From positions 806,001 through 870,000 of the forward strand of contig NC_006040.1 in the NCBI RefSeq assembly GCF_000002515.2: a DNA stretch of 64,000 nucleotides, given 5' to 3'. This stretch comes from Kluyveromyces lactis. Its lineage: Eukaryota > Ascomycota > Saccharomycetes > Saccharomycetales > Saccharomycetaceae. The notes beneath the pieces are model-generated. The model worked only from the letters and a program-made list of their open reading frames with translations, searched no databases and was not told where the DNA came from. Numbering within the stretch: position 1 is the first letter of the stretch; every line of letters begins with the position of its first letter. This document shows, one piece after another, positions 49,951 through 59,679 of this stretch. The translations under genes and the position numbers were made by a program.

Positions 49951-51342
49951 TCAGATAGTTCTATTGCCGGTATTCTTGCTGATTAATCCATTGAAGAATG
50001 AGGGTAAAGTAACGCTGTAATGTGTTTCATCATGATCCATAGAATCTTCACCTTTTGCATGTATACTTGCTACCTTGTCTCTGCTGAGGATATATGCCCT
50101 TAGACATAGCAAAGATAAAGCTGCTCCTAAAAATGCGAAGCCAGTGAAAATAGCCGTCTTCTCATAGTTCGTCTTTGAGTTTGCCACATTAGAACGTAAT
50201 TGTAACCCAATGACAGGGGCAGGTATTCCGAATAATGCAATGAAAATCCACATGACGCTGAACGCTTTGTCAATTTTTTTCAATCCTACAACCCTTGCTG
50301 TCGCAGAGCCAAAAATAACCCAAACTGTCCCCATTAAACCACCTTGCAATAAAGCAAACACTATTGCAACAGATAAAGACCTACATGGAATCCACATGGC
50401 CCAACATAAAATTGCCACCACTAAATTTACGAGCGCACCTACTGTAATTGGGCCATATCTATCTGCAATGTGCCCAATGAGTGGCCTCCCAATTAGACTA
50501 CCCACACTAATCATGCACGATACGTAAGAACCTTCCTCAGAATCATAACCAAGACTTTGGGTGAATGCTGATAGTGAATACAAGAGAATCACGTAACCTA
50601 ACATTGTAAACGACACCCAGCTGCACAACGCCCACATTCCCACAACCTTGAAAACACTGATATGTTCTTTGAATGCTGCCCCAAGAGGTTGTGTCTGTTC
50701 GGCAGATCCATGGATGTGTTGGTTTCTCGTTCTTGTTAGAATCAATGCCAATGTACTGAGAGAAGTACAAATGATACATTGAACTATCAACGCCCATTTC
50801 ACACTTTTCACCTCAATAATCTTTTGCATCCCCAAATTGAAGATAATACCACCTAAACCACTGCCTCCGGCGCCAATACCAGCTGCTAAAGTACGACGCT
50901 TTCTGAACCATTGTGGTATTAATCCCATACTTGGAGTACAGATTAATGCAAGTCCGAAAGAGATTAACAGACCTTGTGTAAGATAAATCTGCCACAACTT
51001 CTTGGAAAATGCAGCTAATAATAAAGCGGCGCATTGGCAAATTATACCCAGTCCAATGACAACATGAACTCCATAATTTCTAGAGAAATATATAATCACC
51101 GGCGCAAATAATAATCCTACTCCAAATGCTAAACCACCAATAGCAGCATAATCTAGCTTGCCTCCGCCAGGAAAGACATCACGGGACAAATATGTAGCAA
51201 GGTATACAGCGTAACCAGCATTTGCACCCCAGGTACAAAAATTGTACAAAAAGAATGCAAATGTGATAACCCATCCGTATCCACCGTCTGGAATCTGGAT
51301 TGTTTTCTCCGTCACTGAAGGTTTCTTCTCTAAATCAGACAT
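49951..51342 (-). CDS. MCH2: Monocarboxylate-transporter-like MFS protein Mch2
   Basis: Twelve-segment major facilitator of the yeast Mch family, which resembles mammalian monocarboxylate transporters although S. cerevisiae Mch proteins have not been shown to carry monocarboxylates. I start at the ATG at 51342 (463 residues; S. cerevisiae Mch2 473). The family signature before TM1 reads IPDGGYGWVITFAFFLYNF. GANAGYAVYLATYL, GLIPQWFRKRRTLAAGIG and GRPLIGHIADRYGP follow. Agreement with Mch2 as remembered is high through the first six segments. Its divergent neighbour is a zinc-cluster regulator, as YKL221W/YKL222C. Confidence 0.92.
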   Translation of the reverse strand: MSDLEKKPSVTEKTIQIPDGGYGWVITFAFFLYNFCTWGANAGYAVYLATYLSRDVFPGGGKLDYAAIGGLAFGVGLLFAPVIIYFSRNYGVHVVIGLGIICQCAALLLAAFSKKLWQIYLTQGLLISFGLALICTPSMGLIPQWFRKRRTLAAGIGAGGSGLGGIIFNLGMQKIIEVKSVKWALIVQCIICTSLSTLALILTRTRNQHIHGSAEQTQPLGAAFKEHISVFKVVGMWALCSWVSFTMLGYVILLYSLSAFTQSLGYDSEEGSYVSCMISVGSLIGRPLIGHIADRYGPITVGALVNLVVAILCWAMWIPCRSLSVAIVFALLQGGLMGTVWVIFGSATARVVGLKKIDKAFSVMWIFIALFGIPAPVIGLQLRSNVANSKTNYEKTAIFTGFAFLGAALSLLCLRAYILSRDKVASIHAKGEDSMDHDETHYSVTLPSFFNGLISKNTGNRTI

Positions 51343-52015
51343 TTTCAACTGTTATTAATGTCAGATCGAGGGCCTTTGCTGTAACTCAACTTATTTGTCT
51401 TTTCTGTTACAGACTGCCTAAAAGTTGCTATGGTATGTGGATTGACAACTTCTGTGCTGCTGAGTTCATGTCACATCGTGTTGGGATTCATTACTTTCGT
51501 CTAAGCTCAATGAGTGAATCATATTTATATAGAAGTATGGATCCTTTGAAAGATCGGGGTGTCGGAAATATACTGGTTTGTCGATTGCACCCAACACAAG
51601 TCTATTATGTGTCAAATTACCGCTGAGAACATAGCGGCCGTATGTTGTTCTATGTTGCTCCTTAATCTCCATTACGTTTTTGACCACTGCATTTATGATT
51701 ATGTCAACATGTCAGTTTCGTCTTTTCTTCTTTCAAGCAAATGGGATTTTTCGAAGAGAAAGCTTCGGAAATAAAACATTTGTCGGGAATGATGTTCTAC
51801 GCCAGAAAAGATGGGCTCGAGTGTATATTTACACAGGTCTTGTGAGCCGGTTGGTTTTAGTTATTCGTACAGTAGTTTATCTGGTTTAGCAGGTTTGTTC
51901 CCGCCTGGCGGTATTCGTAAAGTTTTCTCTGATTCCCAGCAATTGACCATTGATTAGCTTTGCTGATTCATTATTAGGGGAAAAAAGTGTGTGGGTGCGA
52001 TTGATCTATTCCCGA
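51343..52015. promoter_or_regulatory. Divergent promoter region of MCH2 and the zinc-cluster regulator
   Basis: A 673-base spacer. I see no certain TATA box. Frames of about 70-108 codons across it are inconsistent with each other and have no signature. A CGGAAATAAAA string near 51766-51776 vaguely recalls a centromere CDEIII but was rejected. Confidence 0.4.
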
Positions 52016-53983
52016 ATGCCTAAAAGCAGAAACAAGCCGACGAGATCATGTCTTATGTGCCAAAGACGTAAGAAGAAGTGTGATCGGAAAGCACCCAGTT
52101 GTTCAGCGTGTTTGAAAAAAGGCTATGAATGCATCTACAATGTGAATCTGCAATCGCAGTTGGTCGATGGAACAAAGCAACTATCCAAGTCGCAACTGAT
52201 AGCTAAAATTGGCATTCTCACATCACAACTTCGTGAAAAATCCGACAAAAACACCGGTAATCCGTTGACTAAACTTTGGTACACATCTTCCAAGTATGGA
52301 AGAGTGTTGACATATGGACCAACATCAGTTCGATGTTTGATAAAGTCGTCTCGTATGGGGTGGTACTACTCTGAGATTTGGAAAACTATTAAAGAAAAGC
52401 GGAACGAATGGAAGAAGAAACACGTTCATGCCATCAAAATGGAGGAAGTTTACTCCGTTGGCAATCCAATTCTTTTAAGAAGTGGTAATTCTGTGCTAGA
52501 TGCCTTGTGCGGCTGCTTGCCGTCGATGGACGTTATCAAAGTATATTTAACTAGTTTCTTCAATTCTTCGTTGTTTAAAGAGTTCGAGATAGTTGATCCA
52601 AATAAAGTGTTCTCTGACGTTGATCTATGTTTAATTGCTGTCAATGGGGAGATAAAATCTATTGAATTAGGTAACAAGAAAAATTATTATAGAGTAGGCC
52701 TTATTACAAAGATTCTTTCAATGACGTACTTCCACGATAAGAATACTCCGGCAATTGACGTTTTCCACAAATATTTGGCCTCTTTCGAAAGTGCCAAGTC
52801 TGCTCATCTTGAGAGAATTCAGTTTTTCATGTTGAAGTACATCCATATCAATGCTAAGGGATTTACTGGCGGTGACGGAGGTAACAGTCTTGCCGTGGTA
52901 AGCTTAGCGTTTTCAACCGCGTTACAGATCGGGTTGTTTAGAAGAGAAACTCTGAAGCTCTTCAGGGACGATGATCGTTACATATCAAATTTATGGCAGC
53001 TTATTGTTCAAGCAGATTTAGAATGCTCATTCTCCATCGGATCTGCTTTATTGATTAGTGATGATTTTCTGTTTGATTTTGATCAAAGCCCAGGTATGAC
53101 AATTGAAACCGAACAGAATTATTCACCTGCTAGTTATTTGCTATTCTTGAGAAAAATTATAGCAGAAGTGTATTCTACCAAAAATGCTCCTGATTTGAAA
53201 GTTTCTATACTTCAATTGAAGTTCTCCATTCTAACCAATTTTGGATCTCTTACGCCTTACTTGTCTCAAGGTATTAATGATGAACCTATTAATTTTCATA
53301 AGCTTTTAACGATTCTTCTCTCTTTACAGATGATCTCAAATTTGTCCATAATTGAATCTCAGATTAACCCAAGCGGGTCCAAACAATTGATACAAAATGC
53401 ATCCTTGTGCCATATCGCATCACTGGTCTTGGTTCTGAATTATATTCGTGCCGTATATAACCGACAAAGAACAATCAAGGGCACAACTAACGTTGATTCC
53501 TGTTTAGATATCAGTTTAGGGTTATATCTGCACCATACTGTGTTACCGAGAGTCACACATGAGCTCGTTCTTATATTTTCTGATGCATACATGAATCGTG
53601 AAGACGATGGGTCGGCCGTTGTGTCCAGTGATGTAGATCTTCAGAAATTCATTGCTACGTTTGATACGTATTTGCAAACTGACACCGACGTGTCATTTAA
53701 TGCCGTTTTAGCTTACAGGTATTTCAAATTGGTTCATGACACCTTCAAAAATGAACGTGGGTTGGAATTAGACAACTTACTCAATCAATCATACTTGTTT
53801 ATTGTATCGGACGAGTTTTCCACTAGCATTATCCAGGCATTTGACTGGTCATTGCCACCCACCAATCAAGAATCACATATTCTCGATATGAATGCACTTC
53901 CTTATGGCATTAGGGATAACGATCTATTTCTTGATTCTGCGCTTGACATGTTTGATGATGAATTTTCAACGTTCTTTGCGTAG
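52016..53983 (+). CDS. Zn2Cys6 transcription factor, YKL222C-like
   Basis: Fungal binuclear-cluster regulator of unknown target. The frame is open from 51950, but the first ATG is at 52016, right before the DNA-binding domain, giving 655 residues (S. cerevisiae YKL222C 705). The cluster uses Cys12, 15, 22, 29, 32 and 39 (SCLMCQRRKKKCDRKAPSCSAC). It is followed by a short helical linker (about 55-80) and a fungal-TF middle region. The acidic C-terminus (DNDLFLDSALDMFDDEF) could activate transcription. Divergence from MCH2 is conserved with S. cerevisiae, so MCH2 may be a target; that is inference. Confidence 0.87.
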   Translation: MPKSRNKPTRSCLMCQRRKKKCDRKAPSCSACLKKGYECIYNVNLQSQLVDGTKQLSKSQLIAKIGILTSQLREKSDKNTGNPLTKLWYTSSKYGRVLTYGPTSVRCLIKSSRMGWYYSEIWKTIKEKRNEWKKKHVHAIKMEEVYSVGNPILLRSGNSVLDALCGCLPSMDVIKVYLTSFFNSSLFKEFEIVDPNKVFSDVDLCLIAVNGEIKSIELGNKKNYYRVGLITKILSMTYFHDKNTPAIDVFHKYLASFESAKSAHLERIQFFMLKYIHINAKGFTGGDGGNSLAVVSLAFSTALQIGLFRRETLKLFRDDDRYISNLWQLIVQADLECSFSIGSALLISDDFLFDFDQSPGMTIETEQNYSPASYLLFLRKIIAEVYSTKNAPDLKVSILQLKFSILTNFGSLTPYLSQGINDEPINFHKLLTILLSLQMISNLSIIESQINPSGSKQLIQNASLCHIASLVLVLNYIRAVYNRQRTIKGTTNVDSCLDISLGLYLHHTVLPRVTHELVLIFSDAYMNREDDGSAVVSSDVDLQKFIATFDTYLQTDTDVSFNAVLAYRYFKLVHDTFKNERGLELDNLLNQSYLFIVSDEFSTSIIQAFDWSLPPTNQESHILDMNALPYGIRDNDLFLDSALDMFDDEFSTFFA

Positions 53984-54707
53984 TTCAAAACTAAATGATA
54001 GAACTAACTTAACGGTTTTATCAGTTTTATGACTTTTTCTTCGTTTCTGTTACTTTATATTATGTATATTATTATGACTGTTTCATGGCTCTTCTCTAGT
54101 TAATCTGATAAAATGATGTATGTTTTACAGTTGTATTAAGAGAAGTATAAGAAGGCTCTGCCATACCTTGAGATACAAATTAACTTACGTTGCGTAATCA
54201 CGCTGTTGCCCAGTTCTCATGCGGACAGTGACATGGAATTTCAGTATTGAACTTTGAATTCGAAAGATATTAGTGCATGGTGAATTACCTAATATAACTT
54301 ATGTCTATAAGTTGCTTCTCTCACTGTATTTTAGTGTGTTTGTTAATCTGGCATACCATTCTTTATTTTTACCTTGTCTTCATTTTTTTTTACCTGAAAT
54401 TCTGTCAGACTTTTCCACCAAAGATATGTTCGCTATCCCTCTCGAAGCTTACTATCAATCCATACAATGCATTGTATTCTCCCCGTGGTATTATAGATAA
54501 ATACATATTACTTGCTTTGTCAATATTCAATCCCCTTCAATGTAGACTCATAAGAATTGTTGTAATGCTATAATTATTGGGAATTATTAAGCGACAAAGT
54601 AAATTATCTTAGAGGATTGCAGATTAATAAGTTTTATTATAATTTCACAGCAAGGAATTGTTTCAGCACTTTAGTCCATTAAGCTAGATAACTACTATAT
54701 ATAATTT

Positions 54708-54760
54708 TGGAAGAGAATAGGAATCGAACTTATGAAGAACACAGCCATTGAGTTTACAGC
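54708..54760 (-). other. NUMT: 3' half of mitochondrial tRNA-Tyr(GUA) in the nuclear genome
   Basis: Read on the minus strand, the segment runs GCTGTAAACTCAATGG... then CATAAGTTCGATTCCTAT and TCTCTTCCA. It lines up from the GUA anticodon to the discriminator base with S. cerevisiae mitochondrial tRNA-Tyr as I remember it, with about eight or nine differences in 52 positions. It includes the long variable region peculiar to that tRNA. The 5' half does not continue the match, and A/T-rich DNA follows the 3' end, so this is a truncated insert, not a functional tRNA gene. Confidence 0.65.
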
Positions 54761-54947
54761 AAGTGATTGTGAAAGTAGCTTGGTATATTCGGTATATTAA
54801 CAAGTAACAAAAAAAAAAACACACAATGAACTAGAATGTAGCTGATTAGCATGATACTGTACTTTCTGTGATACTAAATCAAATATTACTAATATCTTGA
54901 ATGTATATCATTGAATTACAGCTTATTGCCGAAAGGGATTGAATCTG

Positions 54948-54955
54948 TATAAAAA
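54948..54955 (+). promoter_or_regulatory. TATA box of the SRPBCC gene
   Basis: TATAAAAA, 125 to 118 bases before the ATG at 55073, in a good position and context. Confidence 0.55.
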
Positions 54956-55072
54956 GGCTGAAAAAACATACCTCGAAAAAAAAATAGCACGGCTGATAAT
55001 ATAAACCGTAAATATACTATTGAAGGGCAAGAAATATCAACAGCCTTGGCACTGATACTGCATAGAGATAAG

Positions 55073-55525
55073 ATGGCAGATATCGAAGCTAGAACTATTA
55101 TTAACGCGGCTCCAAGCGTAGTGAGAGGGGTATTTTTGGACTTTACAAAATATTCTGAATGGTCCACTTTCATTAAGGAAATATCACCAAGTGACAAACA
55201 AGAAGGCCCAGTGCCAGGGAAAGGTTTACAGGTTCTATTGGATTTCGACGGGGGATCTCCTCAAAAGATGGCTCCAGTTGTCATCACAAACTCCGACGCA
55301 GAATTTTCTTGGACGGGTGTTCTGGGTGTCAAGTCCGTGTTCAATGGAACACATAAATTCGAGTTTAAGCCATTGGAAGATGGTATGAAAACGGAACTTA
55401 TTCAATCCGAAGCCTTTGGTGGTGTTTTAAAGAAACCCCTATTATGGTATGTTGGAAAGAAAACTCAGATTGGATTCGAAGCATTCAACAATGCTTTGAA
55501 AGATAGAGTTGAAAATTCCGCTTAA
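55073..55525 (+). CDS. SRPBCC (START-like / polyketide-cyclase-like) fold protein
   Basis: A 150-residue soluble protein. The open frame begins upstream, but the first ATG is at 55073. The pattern is that of the SRPBCC superfamily: an opening strand IEARTIINAAPSVVRGVFLD, a helix turn with YSEWSTFIKEI, a central FSWTGVLGVKSVFNGTHKFEF, then ELIQSEAFGGVL and a long C-terminal helix with ALKDRVENS. Such proteins hold hydrophobic ligands in a deep pocket; the ligand here is unknown and no catalytic residues are evident. I know no S. cerevisiae orthologue. Similar sequences are common in bacteria and filamentous fungi. It is convergent with ARG81. Confidence 0.78.
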   Translation: MADIEARTIINAAPSVVRGVFLDFTKYSEWSTFIKEISPSDKQEGPVPGKGLQVLLDFDGGSPQKMAPVVITNSDAEFSWTGVLGVKSVFNGTHKFEFKPLEDGMKTELIQSEAFGGVLKKPLLWYVGKKTQIGFEAFNNALKDRVENSA

Positions 55526-55725
55526 TATCCCTTTCTGTGACGAACGAAATTAAAATCAGAACCTTTCCCAATTTGATATAAGAAGAAACATAAATGTACT
55601 TTTTATCAAAACTCCTATCCATGTGGTATTATTAAGTTAAATATTTTGTGTTTTCTCTTCTATAAATTATGCGATTATTCACATGATGAACGCAATTGCA
55701 CTTCTCGTTGTTGTGCTGAGCTATA

Positions 55726-58296
55726 TTAGGACAACATTAAATTCATTTCCCAATCTTTGTAGACAGAGAACCAGTCATCATTTTGTTCTCCGTTCAATCT
55801 TCTTCTCCATACCTCGAACATAATCTGCCGAGCTCCCCAGTAAGAACCCATCCCAGATTTACAAAGTTTGGCTGCCCATTCTTTGAATTCTAATTGTAAA
55901 TTACTGTCGATGCAAGCACATCCTGCCATAAACCCTTGCCAAATTAAGGGAACTATTTTAACGCCCTTATTCTCAATCAACTCTGTCAATTGGATCAAGC
56001 TATTCAACACGTTTTGCACGTGATGTTTAACGTATTTGTAAGTTAAACCTTTAACAACGGTGAAGTAGTAAATGATCAATCCATTGTAAAAACTCATAGT
56101 ATGGTGATAAACACCTTCAATAGTGTCATTAACGAAATGATCAGGCGAGCCTGGTACTTTGAAATCCCATTCTGATTTCCAGGATAAAATTCTTTGTTCA
56201 AATTCAGTACATAGTTTTTTGAATGCCTTTGGTGTTACAATATTATGCTGCCGATAATACTCCAAGTGCCGAGCAAGTCGAACACAGTCCGAAAATAATA
56301 ATATGAGAGAGTTTGGTAAACCGTATAATGCGTCGGTACTTAGTATATTATTATCAGTATCGTTAGATTTCGGGTAATAATAGGATTCGCTTGCTATATT
56401 GGAGAAAATGGGAGTCGTCACACCAGAACTATCGTGTGAACCTTTTGGGAAAGCCACAGGAGAAGGCTTACCGCTGGAAGGTGAACTGAAAAATTCAATT
56501 ACAATTTTACCATCCTCTCTATTGAGGGATTCTTTAAATTCTCCATTAGATAAAGATATGCCAGAAGATATATGCGAATCAATGGAAGAATTGTTGTCCA
56601 GTATTACAATTTCCTTGGTTCTGACCTTGTCCAAACTGGTACTATCTTGAATGAGTTTCAAGAAGGAAAAAATTCGATGGAGAGCCTTTGCTTTAGCCGA
56701 AATCTTCGGTCTAGTCTTCATTCTATTTTCAACGAAGTCTTCACAGATAGCCAAGTGAACTTGACAATCAGCCATGGTTCCCCAGACGACATCAATAGAA
56801 TTCATAGATAAGATTGCAGTCAAAATGTCCTTATACCGCTCTTGGTTTACCGTATTAGATAAGCACCTTTTGAGAAAGCTTGATGCCTGTGTTCTAAATT
56901 CAATCCCAAGTGTTAAGAAGAACTTCATTTCCGGAGAGTTCTTGGGAAATTTACTTTGGAGATTGAAGCAAGAAACTGCGAGTAACGCATTTAGAAGTGA
57001 GTTTCTTGAATTTGAGGTGTAACCGATACCTGTTAGATCACCTAATGCTTTGAGTGCACGTGGAAAATATATAGTTTTCCAGGAATTAGTTGGTAGAACA
57101 ACCACAGTCATTAGGTCAGCAACGTTCTGTAAGTAATAATTTAGCAAGAATCTCGCTAACCCATGAACATGTACACCTGTTGTGGGAATATCAAGTAAAG
57201 GGTTTGTATTTCCTGGACGATTAAAAATGGAGGGATCAGGAACTTGAGAGTGAATCACTTCGATAGCACTTCTCGGCATAGTAGATCCTGGAACGTTTAG
57301 CTCCACAAAATTCCTCAATGGTACAATGCCAATGGTTTCCTTTGCATGACCACTTTTAGTTTCGGAAGTAATAGTCGGAGGTGGCGGTTGATCAGAAGAT
57401 CCTCTTCTATGGAAGAGGAGCCGATAGACTCTAGCCAATTCGTCTTCATTATCGTTTCCAGATGTGCGACCGTCATTACAATTACCATTAACACTACCAT
57501 TCTTTTTCCCCATATTATCTACTGTGAGAGGAGTTTGTGGCGTATCCGGTGTATTATTCTGACGAATACCCATAAATGGTATTGTTTCCCCTTGCACTGC
57601 GGACGCCGATAGTAATGCATCGTCCCGTAGTTCATTTGAGATCCACTCGTTCCCAGGAAACAACAAAGAATTCATATCGAATTCGAATAGGGAATGAAGC
57701 TGCTGCGCAGATGTATGATCATCATTAGCAGATGATGATTCCATATCTTCTGGAGTGCATAAATTTGTGCCCTCTTTCGAATCTGAATCAGCAGTTTTAA
57801 CCTTATTTTTCTTATTAGCTAGTTTCTTCTGAGCTTTTTCGATGGCATTAATGAAAACTTGATTCTTCTTACGTTTCTTCCGTGGCACGTACCTTTTTTT
57901 GACCTTATCTGTGCCTTTGAACACACCAAATTTCTTTATAATCCAAGTCTTGTCTTCAGAGATGAGCTCTAAAGGAGGAGAGCTTAACGCTGATAATTCA
58001 TCGTCCATATCCTCATAATACACATATTCCTCTTTGTACCGAACGAAATCAACGTTTCTTCTCTGATACTGAGGCTCATCTGGATCTTTGATTCCTGTAG
58101 GTGTTGCGGTCACATTACCCATAGTGTCAAACTGAATTGGCCGGGTCCACCGAAGTTTTACATCGTATCCTCCACATATTAACCCACCTTTCTCACATCG
58201 CTCACATCCGGGCCGCCGAAGATCACACTTTACTTTCCTTGATCTACATGTCCAGCATCCCGTGAACGTCTTCACTCTGGGCTTCGCAGGCTTCAT
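55726..58296 (-). CDS. ARG81: Arginine-metabolism regulator Arg81 (zinc cluster)
   Basis: Zn2Cys6 DNA-binding arginine sensor of the ArgR-Mcm1 complex, which in S. cerevisiae represses arginine synthesis and activates catabolism. The 856 residues compare with 880. The cluster uses Cys14, 17, 24, 31, 34 and 41 (TGCWTCRSRKVKCDLRRPGC), the variant characteristic of Arg81. A basic region follows (KKRYVPRKKRKKNQVF), then a Ser/Asn-rich linker and a long fungal-TF domain whose end reads WGARQIMFEVWRRRLNGEQ. It is divergent from TAF13, as YML099C/YML098W. Confidence 0.92.
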   Translation of the reverse strand: MKPAKPRVKTFTGCWTCRSRKVKCDLRRPGCERCEKGGLICGGYDVKLRWTRPIQFDTMGNVTATPTGIKDPDEPQYQRRNVDFVRYKEEYVYYEDMDDELSALSSPPLELISEDKTWIIKKFGVFKGTDKVKKRYVPRKKRKKNQVFINAIEKAQKKLANKKNKVKTADSDSKEGTNLCTPEDMESSSANDDHTSAQQLHSLFEFDMNSLLFPGNEWISNELRDDALLSASAVQGETIPFMGIRQNNTPDTPQTPLTVDNMGKKNGSVNGNCNDGRTSGNDNEDELARVYRLLFHRRGSSDQPPPPTITSETKSGHAKETIGIVPLRNFVELNVPGSTMPRSAIEVIHSQVPDPSIFNRPGNTNPLLDIPTTGVHVHGLARFLLNYYLQNVADLMTVVVLPTNSWKTIYFPRALKALGDLTGIGYTSNSRNSLLNALLAVSCFNLQSKFPKNSPEMKFFLTLGIEFRTQASSFLKRCLSNTVNQERYKDILTAILSMNSIDVVWGTMADCQVHLAICEDFVENRMKTRPKISAKAKALHRIFSFLKLIQDSTSLDKVRTKEIVILDNNSSIDSHISSGISLSNGEFKESLNREDGKIVIEFFSSPSSGKPSPVAFPKGSHDSSGVTTPIFSNIASESYYYPKSNDTDNNILSTDALYGLPNSLILLFSDCVRLARHLEYYRQHNIVTPKAFKKLCTEFEQRILSWKSEWDFKVPGSPDHFVNDTIEGVYHHTMSFYNGLIIYYFTVVKGLTYKYVKHHVQNVLNSLIQLTELIENKGVKIVPLIWQGFMAGCACIDSNLQLEFKEWAAKLCKSGMGSYWGARQIMFEVWRRRLNGEQNDDWFSVYKDWEMNLMLS

Positions 58297-58862
58297 TCCT
58301 GCTTGTATCCTCTTTGACTCACAGTCGCTGTGAAGGAAAAATAGCCTCCAATATTTACCAAACCTTCAATATCAACCACACGCAGATGAGCGTCTAAATG
58401 ATGCCACTGTTGGAACAATAATATCTACTAAAACCTTATCTTGAGCGGTACTAATCGGTTTATTATCATTGCTCTGTTTATCTGATCCTCAGAAGATGCG
58501 ATGTGGATCTGTCATGTCCTTTCCTCTGTTCGTCTTTTCTCAAAATTTTCACACAAGCGGAAGGGTTAGGCGATTTGTCAATTTCTTTCTCGCTAAAAAG
58601 CTCCCTATATAGCTTAACTGTTGGATGGACTGCGCATGATATTTGGGGACAAAAAAACGCAAGCGATTTTTTGCTGCGAAAAAAAAAAAAGCAAACTCGC
58701 ACTATTCTTCGCTGTGTTTAAGTTGACAGTTTGACATAAAACTCAGAACCAGAATCAAAATCACGAAACAATGATCAAGCTATACAGTTTAGCTTATAGC
58801 GCATTCGTCCATTCCATGGAGTAGAGCTGACTAGTCGGTTGGAGTTCTAGATCAACACAGGA
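58297..58862. other. Divergent spacer between ARG81 and TAF13
   Basis: A 566-base spacer with a poly-A run near 58680-58691. Two opposite-strand frames of about 73 codons overlap each other and are not called. No named element seen. Confidence 0.5.
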
Positions 58863-59342
58863 ATGTCCAGAAGAATTCGTAAAACAAGTCTTTTCAGTAA
58901 AGATGTTGGCTCTTTGATGTATGCGTTTGGTGATGTCGCGCAACCTTTACCAGAGACCATTCAATGTGTAGACGAATTGGTGGTGTCTTATTTGAGCGAT
59001 ATATGTGCCAATGCGTACTACTCGGCTCAAACCGTGAAGAGGAATAAGATTAAAGTGGAAGATTTCAGATTTGTACTTCGAAAGGACGAGGTGAAATTAG
59101 GTAGAGCTGAAGAGTTGATTAAGATGAATAAAGTTATTACCGATGCCAGGAAACAATTTGATAATTCAGAGGGGAAATCTTTGAAACGAGTGAAAGATGA
59201 CGGTGATGATGACCACATTTCGGCTGATGAAGATGAGGAGACGACAACGGTTCCTGAACCCGTTCCTACCTCACGTCCGGTAGGCAGACCAAGGAAAAAG
59301 GGAAATGAACCTCCTAAGAAGAAGAAACGGGAAACAAGCTGA
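58863..59342 (+). CDS. TAF13: TFIID subunit Taf13
   Basis: Histone-fold subunit of TFIID that pairs with Taf11 and contacts TBP. The 159 residues compare with 167 in S. cerevisiae. The histone fold spans about 8-95 (FSKDVGSLMYAFGDVAQPLP, LVVSYLSDICANAYYSAQT, KVEDFRFVLRKDEVKLGR). The C-terminal tail is acidic, then basic. It contains GRPRKK at 141-146, the core of an AT-hook, which I do not find in the S. cerevisiae tail as remembered. TAF13 is convergent with ERO1. Confidence 0.97.
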   Translation: MSRRIRKTSLFSKDVGSLMYAFGDVAQPLPETIQCVDELVVSYLSDICANAYYSAQTVKRNKIKVEDFRFVLRKDEVKLGRAEELIKMNKVITDARKQFDNSEGKSLKRVKDDGDDDHISADEDEETTTVPEPVPTSRPVGRPRKKGNEPPKKKKRETS

Positions 59343-59679
59343 GAGTTACATTCGCATTACCCCTAGCATATCTGTACTTGAAATCCTTCTCTTGCTGGGC
59401 AAAAGAAGTGAAAAAACAAAGCAATCCTCATATAAATTCTATCATTATAGTATTACGCCTTTCTGAACAAAATGCCATATTTATGCATACTTAGCGGCAA
59501 CATATACGTTTATTTTTTCTATTAGCTATATATTAACCAAATGAATAGCTTATGAGAGGGTATTATTTGAACATAATCACCTTTATCTTCATAATTGGAA
59601 TTTTCAGCTGGTTCTCCTGTAGTTCTTAATATCTATAAACAAATTGTCATATAAAATGACAATTTGAGAGGTTTTTAAT
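59343..59679. other. Convergent spacer between TAF13 and ERO1
   Basis: A 337-base A/T-rich spacer with TATATATT-type polyadenylation-like tracts near 59525-59535 and a perfect hairpin at 59640-59666, next to the ERO1 stop codon. Confidence 0.55.
59640..59666. repeat. Perfect 11-bp inverted repeat with 5-nt loop just after the ERO1 stop
   Basis: CAAATTGTCAT at 59640-59650 and ATGACAATTTG at 59656-59666 are exact reverse complements, separated by ATAAA. On the ERO1 strand the hairpin would begin 13 bases after the stop codon, so it would form in the mRNA 3' untranslated region. Confidence 0.9.

Larger units (their letters stand above)
53984..55072. other. Spacer with a mitochondrial tRNA fragment, before the SRPBCC gene
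   Basis: About 1.09 kb, A/T-rich. It contains the tRNA-Tyr-derived fragment at 54708-54760 (listed separately), a short tandem GGTATATTC/GGTATATTA at 54782-54799, and a TATA box near the next gene. Two overlapping hydrophobic open frames (54273-54573) are chance. Confidence 0.55.

Noticed and set aside
51763-51778. CTTCGGAAATAAAACA, partly similar to a reversed K. lactis CDEIII
   Set aside because: Mismatches in the core next to CCG and no CDEI about 160-200 bases away across AT-rich DNA; not a centromere.
54273-54573. Two overlapping hydrophobic open frames (75 and 90 codons)
   Set aside because: T-rich DNA yields Phe/Leu/Ile-rich frames in two registers at once; no conserved motif.
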